A program made the position numbers and the translations under genes. DNA of 64,000 nt. It comes from Oscheius dolichura (Eukaryota > Nematoda > Chromadorea > Rhabditida > Rhabditidae). The notes beneath the pieces are model-generated. The model saw nothing but the letters and a program-made list of their open reading frames with translations. It ran no database searches and was not told the DNA's origin. Positions 11,695 to 24,985 of this stretch are shown here, in pieces; position 1 is the first letter of the stretch, and every line of letters begins with the position of its first letter. The stretch spans positions 2,604,001 through 2,668,000 of the forward strand of contig OW051497.1 of the NCBI GenBank assembly GCA_932521035.1, read 5' to 3'.

Positions 11695-14119
11695 ATGGCT
11701 CAACAGTCGAACTCATCCTGCGCGTAAGTTATATTGTTGTGATGTGATGATAGTGGAGTAAATTTCTTGAGAATTCCAGCTTATTCCCAAAAAAAATTTG
11801 GTTTCAGGTTCGTGAGCAATGAATTTCGAGACGAATTGTTGCGAAACCGGGAGAAAGTCGAAGATCTCTTCCAGTTTGAAGATGCTAAGGTAGAATTTCC
11901 TGATTTTCCAGAGAGCCGTGGTCCGACTTCAGGTTGGAAGGGGTACCTACGGCCATGTTTTCAAGGCCATCACCAAGAGCCCATCAGTCAAATATCCCTC
12001 AAAGATCTATGCTCTGAAATTGATCGAAGCTGGAACTTTTTCATCCTGGAGGGAGATCGCCCTGCTGAGAGAATTGAAGTAAAGTTTTGTTTGTTCTGCT
12101 CGCACGGCGCTCAGTTTCTAGCCTTATCTAGCCCCAAACTAGACAGTCCAGAGACCTTAAAAAGCTATAGAATATGAAGTAGTCGCATTTCGGACCTTTG
12201 TATGGTCTGGGTTCTATTGGGTCACTGTTTGCTTGCCTGGAAAAGGTGAAATTCCCCACGTGCCTGAGAAAAAGATGTAGTTTGACCAAAATCTGTACTA
12301 ACAATAGTTGCTTCTCTTTCAGCCATCCCAATGTGATCTCTATGAAGAAAGTATTCCTGACCGGTGACAGAAAGGTGTGGATGCTTCTTGAATACGCCGA
12401 TCATGACCTATGGCACATCATCAAATTCAACCGGAGCGCGAAAACGAAGAAGGTCCCGGTCTATGTTCCAACCGTCACTGTAAAGAGTATCCTTTATCAA
12501 ATTCTTGATGGTCAGATTCATTTTGGGCCTGTAAAGTGCAAGGTTAAGGTATGAACTATCTTCACAGTAACTGGGTCATGCATCGTGATTTGAAGCCTGC
12601 CAATATTTTGGTGATTGGTGATGGACCGCCACATATTCGGGGCAGGTATGATTTTGCCTCTTCTGCTTTGGCATTCCCTAATTTCAGAGTGAAAATAGCC
12701 GACTTGGGCTTTGCTCGAATATTCCATTCCCCATTGAAGCCAATGGTTGAAATCGACCCCGTGGTGGTCACATTCTGGTACAGAGCGCCCGAGCTGCTTA
12801 TGGGAGCTAGACACTATACCAAAGTACGTGAATTATATACTATGCGAGGGAAGGGACAATATTATCCTCTTTCCGGGGATTTATTGGAATTGTCGCACGA
12901 TCAACAACAGAGGGATTTAGGATTTTGCCTGCTTAGAACGTCGCAAGACCATTTTTTCACTTTAGGCTATCGATGTGTGGGCTATTGGATGCATCTTTGC
13001 TGAGCTTATGACGGCTGAGCCACTGTTTATCTGTAAGGAAGAGGATCTCAAGGCTCAGAGCCCGTACTATTATGATCAACTGGCTAAGTGAATTGAAAGT
13101 CTTGATTCCTGATTGATTTTCTTGTAATTTCAGGATTTTCTCCGTTATGGGATTCCCTACTCATTCGGAATGGCCAGACTTCCGAGAACATCCAGAGTAT
13201 CATCGACTGTTGCAGGATATGAGATCTCACAAGTACGGAAACGAAGAGACATTTAATAAAACCTGCCATTTCAGTGCTAACTTCCATGGAGCCAGTATCC
13301 ACAAGTATTTGGACATGGAAAAGCATAAAGTGTTCATGAATCAGATAGCCGATGAGGGACAGCAGAAGCTGCAGGTCAAACTTCTTCTAAAGCTGCTGGC
13401 TTTTGATCCAAACAAGAGAATTTCCTGTAGAGAAGCTATGGAAGATCCTTATTTCAAGGTAACCCTCTGTTTTCATTTAAACGGGGGCAATTACAGACAG
13501 GGCCGAAGCCTCAGGAAGACGTGTTCCACAAGTGTCCCATCCCGTATCCCAAGAGAGAAGTCATCCAAGAAACGGAAAAGAAGGAGGGCGGAGGAGCTGC
13601 ACCGGGAGCAACTACAACAACCATAACGTTGACTACTACCACAACGACGGCAACAACTGCCACTGTGTCCAGCGACCTGGGTCCCATGGCTAAAAGAGCA
13701 CGACAGGTTGGCCGTCTTCATCCTTGATTAGCTTACGATTTCCAGGAGCCGCCACAATTTATGACCGGAATTATGGCGACCGCTCAAGATCCCACTCCAG
13801 CAGCTCCCAGCTATCCGCGACAGGTGCTTTTGCAATGGTCATCTTATCTGAATCCTTTTAGATGACTCAAACTACACAGGCTAGCGTGATGTTCACCCAA
13901 TCGGGAATGGGCATGCCTCAGAGTAAGTCGTTTTCTTTGATTTTTCTCTCTCTAAAACTTCACCAACAGTCATCCCTTTTAGGCACAACGATGGTCACTT
14001 CTGGGATGCCACCTTTGGGGTATCCACAAGGAGGAATGATGCAACACCAACAAGGTCCCCCTCCACCTTATGGCATGCCTCCACACCAGCAGCAACATTG
14101 GCCTCCTCGATACCAGTAG
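11695..14119 (+). CDS. cdk-8: Cyclin-dependent kinase 8, copy A
   Basis: Mediator kinase-module Ser/Thr kinase, which with cyclin C phosphorylates transcription factors and RNA polymerase II machinery in the nucleus. About ten exons splice in frame from ATG 11695. Kinase landmarks in order: glycine loop [10 protein letters not shown], lysine in YALKLI, helix C region [12 protein letters not shown], hinge [12 protein letters not shown] (diagnostic of CDK8/19), catalytic loop [14 protein letters not shown], the T-loop [16 protein letters not shown] with Asp in place of the activating Thr as is usual in CDK8, and [14 protein letters not shown]. The extension after the kinase keeps CPIPYPKRE, seen in CDK8 C-tails, followed by a Thr-rich run and a Pro/Gln/Met-rich end. 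The SMSACRE helix typical of animal CDK8 is replaced by a sequence ending SSWRE. A second copy lies convergently at 14995-17250. Confidence 0.95.
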
Positions 14120-14994
14120 TTCTTTCCTTTATCCCTTTTAATTTATTCAGACATTTACCTACTAGCTTTATTTTGTTTTTATATTTCTTGCCTGTCCGGT
14201 TCGTTTCACCCCCTGCTAGTCACAGCCTCGTTTCATCTTTCTAAGTCGTGTAATTTCCCTGTGAGAACTGTCGTGTATCACTGCGAGTCATTTTCCTGGT
14301 ACCCTCTTCATACTACTTGTAGCTTTCTTTGTAAATAAAAGTTTTTCACTTTCATCAGTGGGTCGATCGACCTCACCTCGAGAGACATTAGAAAAAATGA
14401 GACCAAGTTGTAAAATATCCTGGAGAGCCCCTTTAAAGTTCCGAGGAAGGTGTTTTTCAGGAGCGCATTCTTCCACCAGCCACCAGTCACACCTACATTG
14501 AAAGCATAGGTTTTCTGATCGCGGTTATTGGGTATTTTCTTTTTTTTTAAAGAATTTGTGTGAAATAATCTCCTATTTTTCCTTTTCTCACTACTCGTTA
14601 TTTTAGCCCAGCTGCTCAACAAAGAAAAAAAACAGAACGTCATTCCTCACCTTTTTGTGGCCACCAAGTTTGTCTTTCCTGTTTTCGGACTTCCGCAGTT
14701 AGTTCTGTTAAGAAGAAAACAAACACATCCGGTTCATGATCCTTTAGAGGCGGCAAAATGTCGCGGAATCCCAAGGACAGCGTGATCCGAAGGTTGGCAA
14801 CACTGTGATCACTACGTAGTGCGTAGCACACTGCAAAAACAGCACGAGGTTAACTTTTATCGATAGATAAGATACATATTCTTTTAAAGTTGGTGTGGGA
14901 GGTTAAATAACTCATACTGAATACATGAGATCATGTTACGAACCAGACGTTTCGTATATAGGAGGTTAGATATAAATGTACAAGTAGGTTACTA
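14120..14994. other. Convergent 3' intergenic region
   Basis: Separates the two CDK8 genes tail to tail. AATAAA-type sequence appears near 14333. The minus-strand open frames (14308-14831) look like chance. Confidence 0.45.
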
Positions 14995-17250
<2,256 letters not shown>

Positions 17251-18292
17251 CAGTTAGCAGCTCAGTTTCCGACAAATATTTTCAAGCTGGTGGGAAAATT
17301 ACCTTAAATTCGGATTTAAAAAAAATTAAAAAAAGAGTGAAAGTGAAGAAAAAGAGTGCTGGCGGGAAGGGGCAGCACCGGCGTTGTTCATTGTTGATGT
17401 TTGCTCGGCTCACGGAGCAACGCATCTCCACGTATCATTTGAGTTAAAATATAGCAGCCGAAGTTTGCAATTCGAGAGGAATAGCCACTAATAAGCGCAA
17501 AAGGTCGGGACAAATCGATACGAAACAGGTCAACTAGACACAGCTGTATTAGAAATTGCCCCAATATTTACTACTATTTCCGACGGCTGCGTGAAATCAA
17601 AAGATCGGGAGAACATGCATATGTTTTGAGATGGAGGGCTATTATCCGGGGAACTTGCCCTCAATATTTGAAAACTTCTAAAATAGAAAGGAACGACGAG
17701 AACTATGCAAGAATTTCTTAGATATTCCAAAGGAACGGAAAGGAACAGTCCACTATAAGATCAATGGTTTGTGTCTAGCGAGGCGCGGGTCGTCCATCTC
17801 AGCAGGGTGACCTCAGCTGGGAGATTGTCAAGCCAGCCCAATTAGCGATAAGCATCTTCATACCTATCTATGACTCATACAGAACTGACGAGGAGAAGGA
17901 TGCGTTTATTAATAATACAAATGACAAAAGATCATCACAAATTAAAACTGCATAAAATGAGATACGATACTCTGTAGAGGGATGTCTTGAAATGGATATG
18001 GACACACTTAGAATCACGGGAGATGCTTGAATATTCTGATTAGATGTTGTGGTTACGGTATAGCAAGACAACACTGATCAAAGACCCGAAGAAGTACAAA
18101 TATGTGGGGTGGATGGGAACAACAGAAGGAGGGCGACAACAGGACGAGGACGACAACATGGTCAGGCGGCAAACAATTCTATGTAAGTAGGGTTATCATT
18201 GGCTGCTATCGAGAACGGGAGCAGATAAAAGAAGGGACAGACTGTTCTTCTTGTCCTAACGAAGCTAGGATATAGGGAGGAGAATGGACATG
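17251..18292. other. Promoter region of CDK8 copy B and 3' flank of the next gene
   Basis: About 1 kb without a supported gene. It should contain the upstream control region of the minus-strand kinase gene; no specific sites could be assigned. Confidence 0.35.
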
Positions 18293-18705
18293 CTACTTTG
18301 CCTTCTTTTGAAGAGGCTCCGCAGCTGGAGACATGTTCTTCGAAGAGCTTTCGGCCATTTTTTCATCCTTTCTCGGACGGCCGCGGCCCCTCTTCACCGT
18401 ATTCTGCGGCTGGCCATCGGACTGAAAACGAACAATTTAGACGACCTGTCAATCTTTTTGTGTTTAGCGAAGTGCAGTGCCATTGCACTTACTTGCCGTT
18501 GCGTAAGTTGAGCGTTTTTCTGCCTTTCCCACGGCCTACTCTGGATATACTCGCGAAGTTCAAAAAAGTTGGGTTCAGATGCCTTGGCGGTGAGAGGAAG
18601 AAGTCCACGCTGGGTCCTGTACTCGTCCATTTTATTTTGTCGTTCGATTTCTTCTAACAGAGCTCGCGAAACCTTGAGCCCACTGTACATCTTACTCTCT
18701 GCCAT
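18293..18705 (-). CDS. Small AT-hook protein
   Basis: Two exons (18493-18705 and 18293-18421) splice in frame to 113 residues. The N-terminal part is helical and charged (SRALLEEIERQNKMDEY). The second exon carries KRGRGRPRKDEK, a textbook AT-hook that binds the minor groove of AT-rich DNA, and a lysine-rich end. It is therefore a likely nuclear, chromatin-associated protein. The start ATG lies 5 bp after a TTTTAG that would serve as a trans-splice acceptor. An upstream frame beginning at 18920 ends in a stop and is not joined. It lies downstream of four other minus-strand genes, three of them also nuclear-looking. Confidence 0.75.
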
Positions 18706-19245
18706 AGCGGCTAAAATACGCGAGGTTAGGAAGAGAGAAGGGGAGAAGGAAGAAGACTGTTATCAAAACATATAACATAGGAGGAGACATCCAGGACTCC
18801 CGTCAGATGGGCATGGTCAATTAGAGCCAATGTGACGTTGTGTTTGTTCCTCTCGACCCAAATGGTCGTCATAGTTACTATGGGACTATGGGATGAAGCA
18901 TTAGACAATCGAGGCGCCATGATAGATGACAAAAGACGGCGGGAAATGAGGGAAGGGACAGCCCATTAGACCGGATAAGCTTCCAAAATGGCGAAGAAAA
19001 TTAACCGTGTGGGTCGGGAGAGGAAGAGGGAGGATCATTGCGGGTGAGTCATGGCCCTTCTGTCATTATCTCGGTGAGAGGGCACCCTCCCGTGCGCGTG
19101 ATTACAAGACTAACTGCTTTTTCCTCCCGTCTGGACCTGCTCATCTTTGGTCCATCAATGACGCAGATAGAGAATCCCAGACAATTGTCCGAGAACTCTG
19201 GGGGAAGCCCCGAGCACTATGTATTTGTTTCCCTTCCCATAGCCG
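18706..19245. other. Intergenic region
   Basis: About 540 bp between two minus-strand genes. It holds a minus-strand open frame (about 18726-18920) with no acceptor, donor or motif that I would trust. Confidence 0.35.
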
Positions 19246-20245
19246 TCAGCATTGACCTCTGATGTAATTCAACATATCCCACTGCTGCTCTTCCATTTCA
19301 AACACAAAAATGCGAAGAATTAGGCACTGCCGACAACAACCAAGGATTACCTCTTCTTTCTGAGAAGAAAGGATTCTGTTAAAAGCCAAGATTCTTTCCA
19401 AGAGACCGTCGTGGACTTCAGTTTTTAAGAACATCGCTTTGTTGGCAACGGCTGCCTTCCGGGCAGCGTTGATCTTAAGAAGCTCTTCCTTTAGGTTCCC
19501 AAACTGTTGAATAAGCTTGCTCTAAACTTTCTTAATTACCGTCACTTCGATCAAGCGAAGCCTGCCTTGATTAACTGATCCAGGCGACTTTCTGTTTCAG
19601 CAAATGGGTAATTCTGTGTGGGACCGATCTCACGCATATGCAGATATTTCAATTTGGCCAGCATCGATTGAGCATCGTACACGTCAGTCATGTCCATAAC
19701 AATATCAATCTTTCTGTTAAACTCAAATCTGAAAGGAAGATTTGAAAGAGAGGAAAACGACCTACCGTCCACAGGTTATGAGTGCGGTAACGTGGAACCG
19801 CCGCTCGGTGATTACAATATTAGACAGATAATAGGCTCCTAAACTGCTGTAGCTGCAACTTCCGAACCCCTGACCCTCATGGGTAGTGTGGTCATCTCCT
19901 TTAAAGCAGACTTGCCATCTGTTGCTACTTTCTGGATTCGGTTGGCATACTTGGACTCCCACCTTTGTCATACTGTTGGTTCTTAGAATACTCTGAAAAC
20001 AAGAATCGCAGAAATCACTTTCTTACCACTAGCTGTCGATTCATACACTTAACAGGGACAGGCAGACTGAACCTGTGCTGTCTGCCAAACTTAACTGTCT
20101 GATATAGAGCGCAAAAGTAGAGGAACTCCTCCCTATCGAAGTCGCCGTTCTCCCAGGCATCTATCAGACATTCCATATGAAGCTTGAGGCGATCTTCCAT
20201 TCCGGAACTGTCACGCAGGGGAGGAGACATGGCCCTATTAGTCAT
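19246..20245 (-). CDS. Unrecognised protein, possibly nuclear
   Basis: Starts at ATG 20245 (or in frame at 20230) and runs through four or five exons. Readable blocks: MEDRLKLHMECLIDAWENGD, FDREEFLYFCALY, then a Cys/Ser/His-rich segment (CFKGDDHTTHEGQGFGSC), FEFNRKIDIVMDMTDVYD, and a C-terminal helical region (KLIQQFGNLKEELLKI) that may form a coiled coil. One intron (about 19514-19560) seems to use a GC donor (AAG|GCAGGC), because no GT keeps the frame. The last intron is uncertain. I recognise no family. Only about 100 bp separate it from the upstream gene at 20349-22800 on the same strand, the usual spacing inside nematode operons, so both may come from one pre-mRNA. Confidence 0.6.
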
Positions 20246-20348
20246 AGGTTTATTTCGGGATTTGAAGATAGGACAGGGAGAGGAGGGATATGTGTAACAA
20301 GAAGAAAGGAGTGTGCACAACACGAGAAAGATTTATACTGAAAAGGGC

Positions 20349-22800
20349 CTATGATTTGAAGAGAGCAGACCGTTGAATCTCGTCTTCGACTTCCTGGAAC
20401 TGAAAGGAGATGTTTTTTTTTCTGGTGATTGTTCTGTACTCACAAGGCCATCAATGAAGTCTTTCCAAGGCTCTTTTGTTCTAACAGGGATAGGGGTCTT
20501 CGCCTCCCAAGCGTCGAGCATCTTCTGAAGAGGCCACTCCGGATGGAAAACGTCATCTTCTAGGAACATTGGGTTGGGAGTGACCATCTCTAGGAGCTCC
20601 TAAAGGTATAAACTGTCATCCTATGTAACAATGTATGTACCTGTTCTACATATCCTACGTGGCAGCCTCGATCTGTGGATACTTTGGGAAGTCTTCTCTT
20701 TTCAATGTGATTGATTAACGAGAACTTGACATGATTCGACTGAAACAGAGCAGTATGAAGAAAAACTACCATCTAAACTGACCACCGTCCTCTTTTTCTC
20801 AGATTCTCTTCTTTCCACTTCTTTATTCATAGTAGCATGCTCGTCTTCAGGAAACAGATCCCATAATGAATCGCGGCGAGAACGCTTACGTTTTGGAGTT
20901 GCTCTTTCTTGCTGAAGTTTAGCGGAATAAAAACGTGTTAAAGACTTCTTACCATTTCTTGCTCTTTCTCGGCAGTTGGGTCCTTGCCAGCTGATTCCGC
21001 TTCTTCTGGTGGGATTTGATAAGTAGATTTTATCGCGACCACTCTTCTTAGAGGCTTCTGAAAGAGAAACGTATTGTTAACAGGCATTGCAGCGCAGGAG
21101 ACTAGCCAAATTTTAGTTAACGGGTAGCCTCGTCAGCGGGGACGATAGTCTTGGTTATTCTCAGCTTTGGTATAATATTGAAAGACAGGAAAATCTGGTA
21201 TGTTTGATTTCGTTATGAATTCTAATGCAGCACAACGAAACAGTTTTATTGCTGTCGTACCAGCGTGGGAGAGAACAGCAGGATGAGGGGGCTGCCACGG
21301 CTCTTTGCTTCCCTTAGGTGACAGGGGTATTTAGTCGAGAGCCTAGCGGATCAGAGGCGCGAGGAGAACGAACAATAAAGGTAGTGGGACTTCTATTCTT
21401 ATAAGTTACAGACCTTATCGCTAGAAAGTTTGCTCCCCGGAAACCGGAAAGTGTGGAAAAAATTAAAACTGATAGTACCTTGACTTCCTTTTCCACCACT
21501 GGCAGCTGCAGAGGTGTCGACAGTCGTCTCCTGTTCGTCTCCGGTCTTTTCACAATAGCAACACTGTTCTTCCTAACTGCCGGGGTTCGAAGTCGTGGCC
21601 TAATTGTAGCAGTTGAGTTGCTGCTTGTCATAAATCCACCACCGGACTGAGATATAGCAACTTGTTTCTAAAGAGCGCATTTCTCATGTTTTCATTAAGG
21701 TTCTATCTCACCCTTCTTTGAACGCCGATTAGACTTTGTACCCCTGCATTTTGGCTAGCCTGCACACTAGTCAATGGAACGATGTTTTGTTGTTGATCCA
21801 CTTGGGAAGTTTGCGGATAACCATAGGCATAATTTCTCTGGGATGCTTCATTTCTCCTCATTGTATTGACCGTTTACCTGTTGCTGAGCAGTACCATACT
21901 GCGACTGAACGGAAGTCGGCCAGCGAGATGGTCCTGGGTGGAACAGATATCCTAAAGATTCGTTTGAAGGACACAAGTGTGAAAAACCTCGAGGCGCCGC
22001 TGCGGAAGCTAAAATAGGAGGAGAAAGTTGAGTCAATGGCTGAGGTGCTGCCTGTAAATTAGCTAATTTTATCAAAACTGTTATCCCGCTGAACAATCCG
22101 TCTCTATCGCCCTTCCGGTGCATTATGCAATGCCAACACAAACACCTTTACGATTTGGAGCAGTCACATGATCAGCCGGGAACATACCTGTGCAAAATTC
22201 GGCCTGAGAATATCGTTGGTTGGAAGAGGCGGGGAGAGAATGTGTGGGTTGGAATAAACAGTCTGAACTGCCAGTAGCCTTGCAGAGAATACGTTTACTA
22301 TGGAACTGTCTTGCATTAGGGGCTGAAAAAGGTAGTGAACTTTGTCGCTAGTAGGAGGCAAAGTAAGCTAAACATAAACAGTTTAGGAGGGAGAGCGGTT
22401 TACCGGGGGGAGAGCCTGTTGATTAGTGATGATGGCTTGTGCAGGGCTAAAAAATGTCATACGCAGGAATGACACATGCCTGGTCATCGAGAGAGCCGTG
22501 GTCAGCGATGGCTGATTGGTCCCTGGGTCTAGCTGGTCACTCCATTCGGGTAGCTGACAAAAGATCATATTTGCAAGATCTTGCTTGAGGTTACCTGGAC
22601 AGAAACCATTCTTTTCAGGGAAGGATATCTGGAATAGGGAGGGGGACTGTAGTCCAGGATATTTCTTTGAGGAAGTGGTTCAAGAAGCAGTTCATGTTTC
22701 ATCTAGAAATGAGCTTGGACTAAAGTAAAGCATCTACCTGTCTCACTGTGAGATCTAATGATTCCTCCTTCTTCTCTACTGGTGGCTCAGGAGATTCCAT
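20349..22800 (-). CDS. Pro/Gln-rich nuclear-type protein, unrecognised
   Basis: About twelve exons chain in frame from ATG 22800. The protein of roughly 600 residues begins with an acidic stretch (ESPEPPVEKKEESLDLTV), has a low-complexity Pro/Gln/Tyr-rich middle (NYAYGYPQTSQVDQQQ), then a basic region with arginine clusters (TIRPRLRTPAVRKNS, KRPETNRRRLS) and a nuclear-localisation-like TPKRKRSRRD, and a folded-looking C-terminus (DVFHPEWPLQKMLDAWEAK). A 415-bp intron (21061-21478) joins two halves in phase 0; an alternative is that the first half ends at a stop at 21314 and a second gene starts at ATG 21087. I do not recognise a domain. A regulatory or chromatin role is inference from composition only. 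Confidence 0.6.
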
Positions 22801-23721
22801 GGTGAAATTCCATGGTGAAAATGACTTTAGATGCGGAGAGATGGCTCTAATCGCTGCACAGTAGCCTGTATGAAAGGACTCCGGAAACGTAGGCGTCTTA
22901 TTAGAAATCTTGGCAGATCTCCTTTAGCGGCAGTCGGGGAACAATAACATGACTGGCAATTGTGATCCAATTGGTTGTGATAAACTACCTATGGGAAATG
23001 TCTGATCTTTTTCTTTGCCTACGGTATATCACCCGATTAGCCATAAATCCTGTGAACTCCCGGCGAGGTAGGTTCTCCTGGAAAGAATGGCGGGGAAAAC
23101 AAATAGGAGGGATAAGTGCTTTATTTTGGGGTTAGAATTGTAGTGTTAGTCACAATTATCTTTACAGAAGCCCCTTCAACCGGCCAGCAGCTGTACATGC
23201 TCTATGCGTTCTAAAACTAGAGGCATGATGAAACCTCCTAATCAAGCTCTAATGGCCCTCCCTTTATTCTTCTAGTTCAACCATCTTGATAGTAACTATC
23301 GATGATTTTCTATTGACTGCCTTCGTTCTTCGTATCTTTTCGTATTCGACTCCGCGGTCCTGCAGTTTTTCGCTCTCTGCTTTAATCGTCGTGACTCACG
23401 TTTCCAGTTTATTTCGAAGCTATGCGGTATGAATAGGTTCTCTGACCCCCTAATAATCTGAATCATCCTCAATATTCTCGTTCTACCTCCTCCTTCCTCC
23501 TAGAGCAGCCTTGAAGTTTCTCGCTGATCCATTTCAATTTGAGAGAAAAAGATTATCAGGCAGATATTTATAACATCACATGCAGCGATGGTCACGAGCG
23601 CACCATCGCGCAAGGAGAAGGCAAAATGGAAACAATGAGGTACTCAGAAGATCAGAAGCGGAGACAGGAAGCGAATAAGCGAAGGAGGTAGGTATGCAAC
23701 AGGCAGAACGAGCTGGCAGCT
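22801..23721. other. Intergenic region
   Basis: About 920 bp with no open frame longer than noise. CCATGGTGAAA is repeated just upstream of the start at 22800, giving an extra out-of-frame ATG (22816) that could act as an upstream open reading frame. Confidence 0.4.
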
Positions 23722-24454
23722 TCAGTTCTTGGCCTTCTTGGTGGGAGGAGAGCTCCAGCCGTAACCTTGAGGAAGGTCTCTGCCCTCTGTAGCAGCAGCC
23801 TAAAGCGTGAGTTTTCCTCTCAATAAAGTAACTTACTTACCAGAAACTGTTGAACATGAGGAGTATCATTTTGGAAGCAGTGGAATCTCTGTTAAAGTCA
23901 TTTTGTTCCTCTTACAGTTTAATAATACCTGCTCGCTTGTATGGATGTTCACCTCTGTTACTATGGTAGTACCCTTGTTTGGATAGTCCTGAAATACAGT
24001 TAATCTAACCTAAAAGAAACAAACTTTTAAGAATGAAGGGGTGTAGTAGCCGCGAGCATCGATAGTCTAAATCATAAGTTTTGTTCTGTTAGAGCATGCA
24101 GAAAACCAAGCCATCTTCTTCTAGCGGATTGACAGCGCCTTGGGCGTACTGAATATGACCTTGTGCTTCTCTACGGAAGGCGTCCATGTTCGGAACTTTG
24201 TTTGTCTAAAAATGAAACGTTCGGTGATGACAGTGAGAATGCGTTCTGGTAAACGGCTGAGGGAGGTCGATTGTAGCTCCGCCCACGACGTTTCGAAAGT
24301 ATTGAGCGAATAAGGTCATTAGCAGAGGATGACCGTTCAGTGAGGGGGAGAATACTATGCCAAAGTGGGATGACACATGATTGAGACCCGGGTGTTCACC
24401 ATTATGACTCATGGAAGCGGTTTCTCCTCCAGTGAAACATTGAAAGATCTTCAT
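23722..24454 (-). CDS. Unrecognised protein, about 160 aa
   Basis: Six or seven short exons. Start at ATG 24454 (or in frame at 24412). Readable blocks: HPGLNHVSSHFGIVFSP, HPLLMTLFAQYFRN, NMDAFRREAQGHIQYAQGA, DYPNKGTTIVTEVNIHTSEQ, FHCFQNDTPHVQQFL and a C-terminal SPPTKKAKN that looks like a nuclear localisation signal. The exon ends are supported by phase agreement, but two donors (24294 and near 24110) are weak. No family is recognised. It sits in a row of same-strand genes encoding other nuclear-looking proteins. Confidence 0.55.
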
Positions 24455-24985
24455 CACTCAAGAAAACAGAACCACGAAAAGAGACCGACTATCCTAGAGA
24501 AGTGTGCTGATAGGTGCAGAGCACAATCTATAGTGACGTCGACATCATGTTAGTATACAGTTACATGTTTGTGGAAAAGGTTTTATTACTTCCTTTACAG
24601 CAGGCGACCCTCCGGTGCGCAGTAGCTGACTATTCCGCTCTGCGTTCGTATGGTTTCTGATCATTTCTTCATTTTTACAAGTCAGCACGAGTCCAGACTG
24701 CTTGAAGAAGAAAGTCTAGTTACCAAAATAGATTTATTGATGATTATGGAAATCAATATGTCAGAATACAGTAATACTAAGATCACCACCACCAGGATAA
24801 AAAATTATTACCACAAATAAATAGGGATGAATAATAGATATATGTGATGTTACGAAAATAACCGGACAGTAACTCGGGAGGTACACGAGGGGGGAGAGAG
24901 AGGTATAGAATGGATGACGAAACTACTAACAAGCGGAGAATTTCTTTCTGGGGATTACATAGACACGAGAATAGACTATATTTCC
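24455..24985. other. Intergenic region
   Basis: About 530 bp without a supported gene between two minus-strand genes. Confidence 0.4.
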
